A DNA stretch of 64,000 nt from Seiridium cupressi (lineage: Eukaryota; Ascomycota; Sordariomycetes; Amphisphaeriales; Sporocadaceae): positions 248,001 through 312,000 of the forward strand of contig JARVKI010000026.1 in the NCBI GenBank assembly GCA_036674765.1, written 5' to 3'. The number at the start of each line of letters is the position of its first letter. The stretch's first letter is position 1. The notes beneath the pieces are model-generated. The model did not search any database, was not told where the DNA came from, and worked only from the letters and a program-made list of their open reading frames with translations. This document shows, piece by piece, positions 10,294 to 24,100 of this stretch. The translations under genes and the position numbers were made by a program.

Positions 10294-11041
10294 CTTGTAG
10301 AGGCCTGTGCTGATAGTCAATTGGCTATCGTTGGGTGTGATAGTATGAGAGGGTATCTCTCAACTCTGCTCTTATAGGCTCATACCTCACCCCTATAGCC
10401 GGCGATAATTAAGAGGTAGCAATATATGTAAAGTCGGGCATCCTCTTGGTCCTCGCCCATTTCAGGCCCCCCATGATCTGATCCTAGCAGCGCGTAAGCT
10501 AATCGCGTAGCTGACGGGTTCGTTTGCGTAGGATGCACGTATGAGCAAGGCCCTCCTAAATTGCAGCCTGGTGAGATGTCAGTAGGTTAGATGGCAGTTG
10601 AGTCTGACACGAATTCAACAGGTGCATATGGACTAGCTACGGTGACTAGTATTAGCGGCTTCATCTTGGAAATCCTTCTTATCTAAAAATATTCCCGCGG
10701 TACCTGTCAATGTTTTCGGGTGAGTGAAGTCAAGCTTCTGCAAGTCTTACAGTGAATGGCCCACTAACTTTAGGCTCAAGTTCCCACGATAGTGGAGCCG
10801 AGCTCCCGGGGTCGCTCCTGAGTCCTTCCCCTCAAGCCCCTCTCCACCAAACGCTACCCCACACGATCCCCAAATCCGCCAAGATCCTAAAGCCGGCGGT
10901 CTCTCGGTTGGAGCAGGCTCGGCTCTCCTCATTAATTAGGAAACTGAATTTGGAGGCTCTCTCCCATTGTTGGTATACGGACTCGTTGAGTGAGAACAAG
11001 GTTTTACATCAACCCATACCGATTCACTGTCATAAGCAACA
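10294..11041. other. Divergent intergenic region
   Basis: This shared upstream region lies between the DmpA-like gene (minus) and the transhydrogenase gene (plus). No supported open frame was found. It presumably holds both promoters. Confidence 0.5.
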
Positions 11042-12650
11042 ATGGTCGCCGCAGTGAGAGTAGCACCCAGTGTAAGTCAAGACCACTTCATAACTGCCGA
11101 GGTACATTCGTCATTGACACAAGAGCAGGCCGCAACCAGGGCGGTCAGTCTTCTGAGGACTGTCCAATATGCCCACCCGCCCAATTGTCCCTGCCATTCG
11201 AATCCGGGACACCATCATCACCAGGCAAAGCCGCAAATAGATCGCTATGCACAGCACCGGTCGCAGCGGAGGTTCGCGTCCGCCCTGGACTCCTCTCAGC
11301 AGACGGAATATGCATTCGAAATGGCCGCGTCATCGATACGCTTTGGTCCCGGCGTCACCAAGGAGGTAGGCATGGACTTTACCAATATGGGCGCCAAGAA
11401 AGTCTGTGTCGTGACGGACCCGACCGTCAGGCGCTTGACGGCCATGAAGCAGGTCGAAGAGGCACTTACAGCCGAAGGCATTGAGTATGAGATCTTCGAC
11501 AAGGTGCGAGTTGAGCCGAAAGACAGTTCGTAAGTTGAGACAGGCTGAGATCTACGGGGGTGTGGCACTTATAGTATGTCACAGGATAAAAGAAGCAATT
11601 GCTTTTGCCAAGCCCTACCGTCCGGATGCTTTCCTGGGCGTTGGTGGTGGATCCGTCATTGATACGGCCAAGCTGATGAATCTGTATACCGTGTACCCCG
11701 AGGCCGACTTTTTGGATTTCGTGAACGCGCCACTCGGAAACGGGCGTCCAATCGACAGAAAGCTCAAGCCGCTCATTGCCATCCCTACTACCGCCGGCAC
11801 GGGATCCGAAACAACCGGAACCGCCATCTTTGATCTCGTCGCAAAGAGAGCAAAGACCGGCATTGCCCACCGCAACCTGAAGCCCACGCTCGGCATATGT
11901 GATCCCCTGAACACGAAAACCATGCCCGCCGCTGTGAAAGCGTCTTCCGGGCTGGACGTTCTGTGTCACTCCCTGGAATCATGGACCGCCATTCCCTACA
12001 ACACAAGAACCCCTAGACCGACAAACCCAATCTTGCGGCCCGCCTACCAGGGTGCCAATCCGATCAGCGACATCTTCTCGCTCAATGCGCTGAGGGCTAC
12101 GGTCAAATACCTCCCGCGAGCAGTCAGGGATCCCGAGGATTTCGAGGCACAAAGCGAAATGCTTCTCGCCTCGACTCTCGCCGGCGTGGGCTTCGGCAAC
12201 GCGGGGGTGCATCTGTGCCACGGGATGTCATATCCCATCTCGGGCCAGAATCCGGGGTACAAACATGCCGGCTACGAGGTGGAGACGCCCATCATCCCGC
12301 ACGGCGTCTCCGTGGCCGTGTCGGCGCCGGCCGTCTTCAAGTTTACGGGAGCCTCGAACCCGGAACGCCATCTTCAAGCAGCGGAGGCGTTCGGGGTGGA
12401 CATATCCAACGTCAAGCGCGAGGATGCCGGTGCCGTGCTTGCGGATGCGCTGACCAAGTTCTTGGCTGAACTCGGGGACCAGCCCAAGGGGTTGAAGGCA
12501 CTGGGGTTCGATGACAGCCATATCGACGCCTTGGTCGAGGGCACAATCCCTCAAGCCAGAGTTCTGATGTTAGCGCCGGGCTTGAGAACGGAACTGGAAA
12601 AGGAAAGAGAGCAGCTGAGAGGCTTGTTTGAAGCTGCTATGGTACATTGA
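11042..12650 (+). CDS. Hydroxyacid-oxoacid transhydrogenase, mitochondrial (iron-containing alcohol dehydrogenase, ADHFE1/HOT type)
   Basis: 498 residues, join(11042..11071,11129..11529,11585..12650). HOT enzymes transfer hydride from 4-hydroxybutyrate (or a similar hydroxyacid) to 2-oxoglutarate using tightly bound NAD. The N terminus is basic, rich in His, Ser and Gln (TRAVSLLRTVQYAHPPNCPC) and ends near RRFAS, consistent with mitochondrial import. Fe-ADH motifs are GVGGGSVIDTAK (about 160-172), PTTAGTGSETTG (about 209-220), and the metal-ligand region DVLCHSLESW (about 263-272) with CHGMSYPISG (about 355) and PIIPHGVSV (about 376). The first intron (11072-11128) is 57 bp, in phase and free of stops, so its retention would simply lengthen the presequence. 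The second (11530-11584) is required. No lesion was seen, and this looks like a housekeeping gene. Confidence 0.92.
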
Positions 12651-13815
12651 GTTGGCCCTATAAATATCTCAAAGCGCTAGATGGACTATTACGATTAACT
12701 ACGTTAAGAGTCCTGATCATTCGAGGACATGGGCTTAATTTCGTTTCTGTCAAACCGCCAGGATAAGTTGTACATAGCAGTCCAAAACAATCCTTTTAGG
12801 TCAAGTCACCTCTAGTTTGGTCCTCCGCAGAGCATGAAACGCAGCGGCGGTGTTTATAGTGTTAGGCAGAGACATAAAATCATGACATAATAAGGTGTTC
12901 CTTTGCTCGCCATGTAGCCATCGGTCACTAAACTAAAAGGGGACAGCGTTGACGTCTTTTGTCTACGTAGCTTCTTATTCGTGACCCTATTCTACGAGAC
13001 TTCTGGTCACACCAGGCCATGAATCGAGTATCGTTACAAACTGCAATCGATGCTGCACAACTAGAACTCTGCGTGAGATCCACGACTTAGCAGCTGGGTA
13101 TTTCCTCCGAACGATCACGACGAAAGCCATTGGCACCCAAGGGAAATACCATTACTCGCAGAAAATATGACAATATTAACATGCGGGCCAGCTGTGACAT
13201 GGTAGGATTTGGAGGAGCCACGGATCCAAAGCACTAGCACCAGACAGCTTACATGAGCTGTAAATAGTGCGTGCTCGTAGCTATCATATCTGCTCGCCCT
13301 ACCCTGAACAATGCCTGGTGGGATAGTAGGCCATCTCGTTGGAGTGCGATGCTGACCAGTCTCGACCGATTTTGCGGTCAACGTGAATTCAAAATGTGAG
13401 TGGCAATATTCACAGCTGCCATTGCCCCCATTCCCCCCTCCAAGCCCCGCGAGTGACATGACTTGGTGCCATCTATGACAAATGGTGGTCCGTGTCTTGA
13501 TGCAAGGCAAAGTCTCTTCCAATATAGATTCAATGCTGCATTCCATCTACTGCGATTCCTCTTCAAAAAGACTCGATGTACGCAGGTCGCTTGTTTGGAG
13601 TCAAGTTCGTCCCCTCGTAACCGCTAAACACCAATCAGGTGCACAACACGTGTCAAGGCTGCCTACAAGTCGAGGCAGCCTCAAAGACAGTCACATGTTC
13701 TATGGCCAGATCCAGGGTGTGGAGATGTTCAAAACGTGAAAAAAGAAAAAGAAGTCGCAAGCCGCTATGATGTTGGAGTATCCAGAAACATGCTTTTTCA
13801 TCATCATGAATTGGT
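12651..13815. other. Intergenic, 3' ends of two convergent genes
   Basis: Convergent region between the transhydrogenase and the STE20 gene. A 143-codon minus-strand frame (13115-13546) is open but has no recognisable features and lies next to the STE20 terminator, so I do not call it a gene. Confidence 0.5.
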
Positions 13816-16800
13816 TTATTGCCCTTTGCGCGCCTTCTCTTGTTGCCGTGCCTCCCTGGCAGCGCGTACCAGAGGAGACAAGGATGCGAGATCGACACAT
13901 GTCTTCATGAAGTCGTGCTATATAAATGTTAGTACAATTTGAGCTAGATCAAGAGGAAAATAAAGGGAGCCAAAGGCAGGCAACATAGACCTCCTTGCCA
14001 TTGCAACCAGGGATCGAACAGCACCGCAAATGGAACCACTCAGGTTTTACACGGAACTAGCATGGCCTGTGCCGTCACAACAAATTGTGCTTGCTTGTGT
14101 AGGATTTCTCGGACAAGGAGATGGGGTAAACGTACCCGAAGGAGGTCATGGGCGCTAGCTCTCTTTTCCGGATCTACTTTGAGGGCAAAGTAGAGGAAGT
14201 CCCGGAAGACGGGAGACAAGTTCTGTTCCTCCTTGATCTGGGGCGTGCCGTTGGTAGCAATTAACCACAGAGCACGAAGAGGCGATTCTGTCAAGTATGG
14301 CGGCTCGCCCTCAATCATCTCGATCGCCATAATACCAAGGGACCATATATCAACTTTTCGGCCATACTCTTTCCTAGTGACGACTTCTGGAGCCATCCAG
14401 TACGGCGTTCCGACCATCGTGGTACGCTTGTTATGGGCCTCGTTGATCTGCGCACAGAAACCAAAATCGGCTAGCAGTGTTGTCAGCAAGGGGTAGTTGG
14501 CAAGGAAGGGAGAATCCAACTTACTCAGCTTGATATTACCATCTAACGACAGTAGAATGTTATCGGATTTGATATCTCGATGAATGACACCCTTTGAATG
14601 CAAATGTTGCAATCCTTTCAGCGTCTCCCTGCACACTGATGCAATCTGGCCTTCGGTCATGATGTTGAAAGTGACGACGTCCGTAAGACTTCCCCCCTCC
14701 ATGTACTCCATGATCACCCAAAGCTCACCAGTACAAAGATAGCTGTCAATAAAGTTGACAATGTTCGGATGTACACTGTCCTTCATGACCAGAATCTCAT
14801 TGATGATAAGATCTTTTTTGGGTTGCTGTTCCAGATTCATCTGCTTGATAGCCACCAAACGGTTCGATCCTCGCTCGTGGCCAGTGTAGACGCCACCCGA
14901 TGCACCCTGCCCAATCTTGGTGAAGCCGCGGTAGATTTCCCTTGGGTCGCCTTCTGAGCAAATTCGCTTCAGTGCTGCTGTCACGTCTATGCTGTTGCTC
15001 TGACGAGCTCGGTGACGCGGGCGCGCTTGAGGAGCAGGACCAACCCCAGGGGGTTGTCTTGGACCTGCACCATTAGCTTCGGGGGGCCGTCCATACTGGT
15101 TCTGAGAACTCGAGGGCATTGGCTGGCTGGGGGGTTGTTTGTAGCTTGCTGACCGACTGAGTTGGTTTTTCATGGCCGCTTGTGCTTGCGCCATGGCTTG
15201 TTGCTGCTGCTGCTCCATTAGCTGCTGCTGATAGGCCTGTTGAACGGCAGGCGAAGGTTGACTCCCGCCTGGTGTGTATGGTGCATTTCCATTCACGCGT
15301 GAATTCGACCTTGACCGGTGCTCTTCGGGGAGCATCGGTACATGTTCCTTGGGTGGAGTATAGGTGGTTGCTGGGAGATCGTCGCCACCTTGGGCCATAC
15401 CAATTCCCGAGTCCTTGGCAGGGTACGGCGCGGGCGGCGCTGTCCTCGTGGGTAGTGTTGTCGGTGGTCTCGGCGCGGGTCGACTCGGCATTAAGTTGAT
15501 GTCCTTATTCGGCATTGAGCCGGGACCTTTTCCAATACCAGGAACGGGCGGGGGCGCGCGAGGGTTCTCGAAGGTGCCTTCATTATTCACTATTGGAAAC
15601 CTGGGACTTGCTGGTGGACTGATCATAGGTGACATACCGGCATAATTTGGAGCGTAGACGCCGGGCGACATTCCTCCTGAGGGGGTGCGCAGCTCTGGGG
15701 CTTTAGCATCATGGAACTTCTCAAAAACCTGATCCTCCGGCGGCTTCTCTGTAGTCTCTTTGTAGAAAGTCACGATGTCTGCAATCATCTGGGGGTTCTC
15801 CCTGCGTGCATTCTCGGGAATGCCGCTTTCGTTGATGAGTCTCTGCCATTCTTTGGGCAGTCCCTAGAGATGTATGAGCACCACGTGCAGGGGCAGAAGG
15901 GAAAAAATACAGATGTTAAGCTCAAGTGAGCGAAAATCCACCGTCAAAAGCACCAGCGATGGCGGGGTTTTGGGTTTGGTGGAGTTAGGATTAGGATTAG
16001 GACAAGACAGGAATCAACACGACGACGAACAATTTTCTAACAAGAAAGGCACAAAGCACGGGGCATTGTAGACATACCGTAAACTGCCCCGTCGAACTAT
16101 CGTAACCAACATGTGTGACGTGAACGGGATTCTCTGGAGCGGATATGATGGGCTTCTTGGGTGACCCCACCAGCGTGCTCATCAAGCCAGAAAAGCCAGA
16201 CTTTTTCCTCAAGACGCCCGGGGCCTTTGGCTCCTTTGTCTCATCTGAGTATCTCTTTGGGCCGTTGGATTGGCTCGGGCCGGCCTGCTGGGCCTTTTCG
16301 GCGAGCGACATGACGGCGGGGGAGTCAGTCGTGAAGCTGGCCGACTGGCGTAGGATAGGGCTGGTTTGGGCGTGGGCAAGCGGGGGAGGAGCAGGGCGGC
16401 GACTCGAGAAAGAATTCGGGTTGTGGTAGGCTTGTGCCTTGGTGGCTTCGAAGTGATTCAGGATGGAGGTACCGTCGAAGGGTGCACCGACCAGCTCTTC
16501 GGATGTCTTGGAGCTGAGCGGTCGATGTCCCTGATGCGGATCCGACAAACGGTGGTCTTGGGTTCTTGCAATGCCCGTCGTGCCACTGCTAGCGTGATAG
16601 GCGCCCGCATATGCCTCGCCGGGGCCAACGTAGGGTGAAGCTGGAAAATTGCGAGCTGCGGGGTGGTGGTGCGGCGAAAAAGTCGAGGGCAGAAACTCGC
16701 CGGTCGCGAGGATGGGCGAGGGCTGATTGCTGCTGCTGGACTTTGCGGTGGGAAGATGTCGGGGCGACGAGTTGTTGGATGCGCTGATGGAGTGGGTGGG

Positions 16801-17004
16801 CGTGGTTCGCTGCCGCTGCGGCGGAGCGCTTGGAGCGCGCTTCAGACTCGTGGAGCTGCGTTTGCTGTGCAGCGAGCTCGCTTGGGCGTCAAAGCGACCG
16901 TCAGCATTGATGGAGTAGGCGTGAAGATGTGCAGGCGGTTTTTTGGTAAGTTTGCGACGTTGAGATGTGCCGTTGGAGTTAGATGCGTCCATAGTGGTCG
17001 TCAT
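13816..17004 (-). CDS. STE20: STE20-type p21-activated protein kinase (PAK)
   Basis: 900 residues, complement(join(13816..13917,14136..14470,14525..15863,16078..17004)). A serine/threonine kinase activated by Cdc42/Rac that feeds the STE11-STE7-MAPK module and cell polarity. Domain order: a Ser/Pro-rich low-complexity N terminus; a CRIB domain split by intron 1 (about residues 287-315: [19 protein letters not shown] then GLPKEWQRL); a Pro/Gln-rich linker; and the kinase domain from about 620, with [31 protein letters not shown], a DFG loop restored by splicing ([11 protein letters not shown]) and [11 protein letters not shown]. The last exon encodes the conserved tail [20 protein letters not shown] and the stop. 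No PH domain is visible, which argues for STE20 over CLA4. Introns 1 and 3 are 214 and 218 bp, long for this window. Reading through the last donor would add a different 31-residue tail. Confidence 0.9.
15985..16002 (+). repeat. Three tandem TTAGGA units inside a STE20 intron
   Basis: Three perfect copies of TTAGGA lie in the 214-bp first intron of the kinase gene. They resemble the TTAGGG telomere unit but differ in the last base and are interstitial. Probably a simple-sequence tract. Confidence 0.7.
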
Positions 17005-20000
17005 GCCTTAAAGGCTCTCGAGGCAGGTAGCTAAGGTAGCAGGTAGCTGCTGCTGCTGATGCTGCGCTGCCTCTTGGCCCACATGCACGACAATCGAACT
17101 AGACTGCAACGCGGTCAGATCGTGCAGCCAAATAGACTCTGAACCGTCGATTGACTGACAGGAGATTGTGAGCCAAGTAAAAGCAACCAACCTGACAGCT
17201 TCCAGAGCCGTGTCGGACAGTTTTCCTTGGAAGAATCCCAAGCAGAGCGCAAATCCCAGGGCCAGGAGGGGTATGATTGATATGAATCCGGCCGGGGTCT
17301 GTACCAGGGAAAGAAAAACCGGAATACTTAATAACGACGGGTGGCCCGCGTGTCCAGGCAATTGGCCGTGAAATTAGTTGACCCTCCCTGATATCGGAAG
17401 GCTGGGTCCAAGCCAATCTTTCTTTCATATGCTCGACTGCCGGTCCTCTGCGTCCAAGTATCCTGTATTTGCTGCAGTCTAGCACATGGTAGAAGATTGG
17501 TGAGTTCCGCAGCGGCCGTCTGAGATGGCGCACCTGCGCACGCAATAGATTGCTCTGCGGAACGTGTGTAACAGTGTCGAGGATGGTTAGCAGCTGAGAC
17601 GCTCGTCGCAGGCTCGTAGCGTTCAAGGCCCGCGATGCGGCCACTTTCCTGTTATCTTCCCGGGGGGTGGGCTGCCGTACTCTTCGCACTGGTGAGCGAT
17701 CAACGCCCCGTGATTGGAGCTTGTGAAAGATCGTTGAGGGACCGTTCCCTGACACGCCCGGCCACGTTTAGCTGGGCTGCTGGGCGTGTTGACTTAGTCG
17801 CTTTACAATGACTAGCTGCAACGGCCGGCGCGGGTGGCTAGCGGCGAGTATACATCCTTCGAAGGGGGTTTCAGGGTCGGCACTGTCTATCCTGATCAAG
17901 GGGTATCGCAGTTGAGAGTTTGGCAGATTGGAAGTCTAACTCGAGGCTGATTCCCAATGCTGCTAATATTCCGTACTGCTTCTGTTGATGTTACTGTTGC
18001 GAAATCCCAGTCTTGATTCCTTGACAAGCAGGTTCCCAGCTATTCTCACAAGCCAAGGTTGGGCCTGGTTATGTGTGATTTGATTTTGCAGAGCCCTTGG
18101 GACCAGATGTAACCATGTAGTCGATCCGTGGGTTGCAATACCTAGGTCGAGCGGTATATGTGTGTTACTTTGGGTAGGAAGCAAGATTGCAGATCATATC
18201 GCTTTCATCTGCGGAGGCATAGACATTCGACGATAACATCCTCTCGTCGGTGTACGCCTACTTCCAGTTGACGCCTTTTCCCGGACTGGCCCTCGCTGTG
18301 GGGGGCTGCTCAGACCCTTCAGGTTGGCGATGCTTATAGCTTGTTTCGTCAAACAAGTGCACTCTCGGATCATCAGGCAGTGAGTGCACCTGAAGTCATA
18401 GGTCTTCTTCAATATGAAAGACGTCCAGATTTTATCAGCAAGGTATAGTTACTATGCTGCTCAATACATGATCAAAATGTGCGAAAAGAGTCTTGCAGAG
18501 ATACAGCTCCGAAGGCCAAAGGCGGCCCAACGGCCCAGTCCGGCTTCAGTGACGGAAAGCTTCCCGAGACCTCAACCGATCGCCCCCAATTTGGATACGA
18601 CCTCAACTCCATTTACTGATCGACCTATCCTGGACAGCGTGACGAAGCGCCGTTGGAAGAGCACTGTTGAATTCGGCGGCAAGTCGTCGGCGTCATGATA
18701 TGGAGAAGTATATTCCTGGAATCTGATTGACCACACCATCACCTTGTGCAACCAGTGAGCTTGGAAGAGTCTCCGTGAGAATCTTGGTCACAGGACACAA
18801 ACTCGCATCCAAAGGTTGTCCCACTATTGTGACCAGTCACGACCATTCAATCGTGCCTGTGTGTCACATCTGGAGGACGCATAAAACATTAGGCGCCATC
18901 CAAGACGGAGCTTGGGTAATGGCTGCCCTCCTGGACCCTGAAATGGCCAAGTCTCAACATTTCGGAATCAAAGCTTTCTTAGCATCAATTTCAGGGTCTT
19001 CGAAATGTGGCCTCTCCACAGGTCTATCCACAAAAGCCTGTTGTCATGAGGTCCGACGAAATAGGAGGCTCTGCTGGATGGGGTTACTTCCTTTTCGCAT
19101 TGCCTGAGCGAAAAGAAGTTTCAGCCGCCAGCTTCACTAAGCTCTGTTTCGCATAGGGCTACACTACAAGACACCGACACAGGCTTTCGGGATCTGGAGG
19201 CTCCTCCACAGCGCATGACCTACATTTGGTGCTAAAATCCTATAATTCCTTACTTGTCCACAGAGCAGAGAGATGATGCACCATCACGAACTGCCCGAAC
19301 GCCATGCAGATGCCAACTAAAGCCACACAGTCCTGACTGCTGCACGCATTTGCCGGAGACAGCGGGGAGATACTACATTGTATTCACAGAGAGCACTACG
19401 CGGCTGCTCTGCATCCATAAACCTCCCCCACAAACTTTAGCGATGTATCATTGCCCACTTGGAGGCAGATCTTCCGCCCGGCTGGATCCGGTCTAAATTT
19501 GTCTCTTCAACAACGAGGTCTTGAGAAAGGCCAATGAGGCAGTTCCTGTCGACTCTCGCAATAATAATAATTTGAAAAAGAAAAAAGAAAAAAAAATTAA
19601 ATAAAAAAAACCAGATCTCTATTATCTTACTGTCTGAATTACACAGCGTTGAACCGTGGCGGGGATTGATTATTTCGCTTCGTACAAGTGGGTAGGTACA
19701 TCTAGAATTGCCAAAGTATGAACAGCCAGGTAGATGTATACGAACAAGTTATTTCTCACCATGCGGCCAACACGTCCATTTCAGCTAAAAGAGACATGTC
19801 AAAGTTAATTACCTAATGCTTTGAATAGCACTGCAATCGAGGAACGTGATTCACTCACTTAAAGCTGTTTCGAATATGAGCAATGTACCTCAATGAAGTG
19901 GAGAGTCAGCTTTTCTTTAACACCCAGTGCCAACATTGAGATTATGAAAGTGATCGCTCCAAGACTACTAGTTATACGTACAATCGATGCGGACTCTATA

Positions 20001-21118
20001 CCTCTGATGGCATTTTTCCAGCCGGATTATACGTGGAATCCGTCGAAACGAGCGTCAGAGCTCCCTGTGGACGTAATCTCTCGACAAAGTGCTCTCATAC
20101 ATGTATGAACAGCATACAGCGACGGAAGCTTAGTTTAGATGCTTGAGCTTGGGCCATGCTGACCTCGGCAGGCTGCCAGCTGCGGCTTAGCTCGGCGCAG
20201 AAGCACTGAGTGGGTTCTGGAAGGGACCGCAATGACACTTCAGGCTAAGCGTTGCAGACCCCTGGCATCGTCATGGTGATTGTTGAATCGAGAACATTGA
20301 ATTTTGGGGATATCGTGAGAAACTTCCACATCACCCTCTTGTCATTCCACCACGCAGTTCATCTGCTTGCATTTCCGCTTAGCTGTCTAATATCTCCGAA
20401 AGCCATTCTGTCTCAAGCCGGCGGTTTGACTGTAGTGGTGATTCTCAATTGCTGTCTGTTGCGCAGTATGTACTAAGCTTTTGGCTATTGTCTCCCTTAC
20501 CCTACCGACCTGCCTATCCTCCGTGCTTGCACCCCACAATCACCACGTGCAACCGCAGCCAGCCGTAGAAAACATTCTCTCTCCTTTCTCCCTGCAGGCA
20601 ACTCGAGATCTCCTAACCATATATTGTGTTATCCTCTGCCAACCTCGGAACCGAGAGTGGCATATCGTGGTGAACTATATAACGTGTAAGTTGCGGTTTC
20701 AACTACCCCCTGTGCAGACAGCTTCCAAAGCCGTTCATTTATATCGACCTACGAGCTATGGGTGCATAGCTTGACCCAAAGGCCCGTCTACATTGGCGCG
20801 AAATCAATCAATTGTTATGCAACTATCCTCTCTGGTCATTCACATTGGAGCTCCAAAGGGTTTCGGAGATGACTGGCTAGCTTCGAGCTTCCGCTACCAG
20901 ATACTCTGATCCCGCCGACTCTTTCTCCCTTAGCTTTGCAGCCCATCCAATTGGTCCGTCCTCCATGCTCAGCTCCGCCATTTTCTGACAACTGGATTTA
21001 CAGTCAACCTACCACCTTTAACCTCGATTATCGACCGCATCCCTACTCGCCTCCTCTCCCTCGACCCCCTCGGTCGCCCGTCTCTGCATATCCTCTTACG
21101 GTATTCACTTCTGGTATA
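17005..21118. other. Long intergenic region between two divergent housekeeping genes
   Basis: About 4.1 kb separates the STE20 start (minus) from the KH-protein start (plus). The distal parts should be 5' UTR and promoter. The 60 bp before the KH start are C/T-rich, as in highly expressed fungal genes. A 218-codon open frame at 17099-17755 (minus) covers the STE20 leader but looks like chance coding (Arg/Pro-rich, no family features). An A-rich tract lies at about 19570-19612. I see no other gene or RNA. Confidence 0.5.
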
Positions 21119-24100
21119 ATGGCTACCACCTCTGAGAGCAGCTCCGCCGCCGAGCGTCTGCAGCAGCAGCATGCGGAGAACCACCATGTCACTGTGGAAG
21201 ATGCTCCGGATGAGGATCTACCACGCAAGACTGCAGCGCCCTCCGCCAGCCTTGACGACTTCCCTGCCCTCGGCGCCTCTGGCAATGGCAACAAGGGCAA
21301 GAGCAAGGAGCCTGCTGGTCCGGCAATCTGGATGGCCAAGCTCAACACTGGCGCGAACACCCCCAACGGCACCTCTCGAGCTTCGACCCCCGCCTCCAAC
21401 GCTGGTATCTCTACTCCGCCTGTCGTCGCCGGTCCCAAGGACATGAACCTGCCTGGACGTCACAGCGAGTTCGTCGTCTTGGATCCGCAGTTCATCCAGC
21501 CGCGTAACCAGCTCAAGCGGCCCATCCCCGATCTCGTCAAGGACATCAACCGCAAGTCTCGTGCCAACCTCGCCTTCTCTTATCAAGGCAGTCGCTTGAG
21601 GATCGAGGCTACCGGACCTCAGGACCATGCTCAGCAGGCCATCCGTGACCTTGTCAACCAGATTGGTACCAAGCAGACTATTCGGGTCCCTATTCCCCGT
21701 TCGGCACGAGCTCATCTCATCGGCAAGGGTGGTGCCACGATCAAGGCAATTCAGGAAAAGTCTGGTGCCAGGATTCAGCTGCCCAAGACCGACGACAGCG
21801 AAGCAGCCGGGGATGAGGATGACGACGCCCTTATCGATGTCATTGTCGAGGGCAACACCGTATCTGCTGCTGTGGCTCGTGACACCATCCAGAAGATTGC
21901 TGGAGATCACACTGCCACTTTAACCTCCAAGCTCAAGACTATCCCTGCCGAAATATATCCCTTCCTTGCCGGCCCCAACAACAGCCTCCTGAGCGAGCTG
22001 GAGAAGGAGCATGGTGCTCAAATCCGCATCCCTCCCCATCAGCCATGGGCTCATCCTGTTCCGAAATCCCAGAACGGCGAGCGCCTCTGGTTTGCCCCTC
22101 CTCGTGAGGAGAATTTTATTCAACTTGCTGGTGACCGTCCGGGTGTTACTGCGGCCCGAGCCGCTATCGAGCGCCACGCACAAGAGCTCCAGAACCGGTT
22201 GGTAATCAACCAGGAGCAGATTCCTTTCAGCAGGCACCAGTTCATTATCGGTAACAACGGTGTTCCGGCAGAGGACTTCTTCGCCGAGACCAACTGTGTC
22301 ATCATTCTTCCCAACGACCCCAGTCAGGATACGGTGACTATTATCGGTACCGAAGATGATGTTGCGCGGGGTGTAGACAAGGCTCAGGAGCTATCCATGT
22401 TCCTCAACCAGTCGTCGATTGACGTGTCGAGGTCTCACAAACATGCTAATGACGGTGCACCCGCGTACATGAGAGATGTTGCACGATACCTTCGTCAGAG
22501 AAGAGAGATCGAGCGACTAGAGAAGCTTCACCAGGTCCATATCAGCACTCCCATCTCAAACGGCCTTGGTCTTCCATGGGATCTATTCGGCCGAGATGGC
22601 AAGAATATCCTGAAGGCTCAGAAAGAGGTGAACTCCGTTGTAGGAGGACACCCTCCCTCCCGATTCGCTACTATTCCGGTCGATCCCTTCTTTCACGCTT
22701 ACCTTAAGAGCGACGTGAAGCCGCAAGTCCAGAACGACTTTGGTGTACATGTCGTTATTCCTGAGGCCACTGAACAGCAGCTCCCTGTCCTTCTTGTGTT
22801 CGAAGGTGAGGGCGGCGCAGACTCGGCTTACCAGGTCCCCAAGGCCGCCCCGAGTGCGGATGAACTTCGCGCATTCCAACAAGGATTGAACGACGCTCGT
22901 AAGCACATTCTTGAGCTCATCAGCAAGCAAGAGGAGATCAAGACCGAGACCCTCGAGGTCCCTGTCAAGTTTCACGACAAGCTCCGAAAGTTCATCAAGA
23001 GAGAACAAGACGCCACCACTCGCAAAGCTGGTGAGATCCCAGTTCGTGTCAGTGTCAAGGGCACAACGATCACCATGCGTGGAACTGCATCAGCCGTCGA
23101 CTCACTTGCCTCCAAGTCCAAGGAATTCGTGGAGCAGGAGAAGGAAGACGAGAAGGAGCGCGGTTTCGTCTTGAAGTTTGACTTCCCTCAGAAACATGCC
23201 AACCACTTGATTGGCAAGAGTGGCAGCCACATCAACGAACTTCGTGAGAAATTCGATGTCGATATCCAAGTACAAAACGGAGAGGTTGAGCTCAAGGGCC
23301 CCAAGGCCAAAGCTGAGAGAGCGAAGGCCCACATTACCTCTCTTGCGAGAACCTGGGCCGACGAGACTACTCATACGCTGAAGATCGAGCCCAAGTATCA
23401 TCGTGAACTGATTGGCTCTGGAGGCAGTCAAATTACTCGCTTGCAAGACAGATACAAGGTTCACATCAACTTCCCACGGACAGCGCGCACTGGCAAGGAA
23501 GATGACTCAGCTGCTGACACTGCAAGCGATGCGGGCAAGCAAAAGCGACAACAGGGTGCTGACGAAGTTGTCATCAGGGGTCCCAAGAAGGGAGCTGATG
23601 AGGCTCGTGATGAGATCTTTTCGCTGTACTCATACTTGAAGGATAACTCCTTCACTACCACTATCACTGTTCAGCAGAAGCAGCTTCCTTCGCTGATCGG
23701 TGCTCAGGGCTCGGCTATGGACGAGCTTCGCCAAAAGACGGGCGCAAAGGTTGATGTTCCCAATGAGCGCAATGAGTCGCAAGACGCTCTAGTTGAGATC
23801 CAAATCAAGGGCACAAAGTCCCAGGTCGCCGAGGCGAAGAAGTTGATTGAGGAGAAGAAGGCTGTGTTTGAAGACACCGTTACCAAGACAGTTGAGGTCG
23901 ACAAGAAATGGCACAAGATCTTGATCGGACCTGGAGGTAAGCCACATTTTCTGTCTTGGTCATTGAATGATGACTAACTATCATAGGTTCAACTCTGCGC
24001 GACATTATTACCAAGGCTGGCGGGCCTGATGACCGACGTCTCCAGAACCGATACGTCCAGTTCCCCAAGCAAGACGCTGATGGTAATGCGATCAAAGTCG

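Noticed and set aside
15985..16002. Telomere-like repeats as a sign of a chromosome end
   Set aside because: Only three units, TTAGGA and not TTAGGG, and inside an intron of a housekeeping gene.
17099..17755. 218-codon minus-strand open frame upstream of STE20
   Set aside because: It lies in the leader of the kinase gene, is Arg/Pro-rich without any domain pattern, and is overlapped by another open frame on the same strand.
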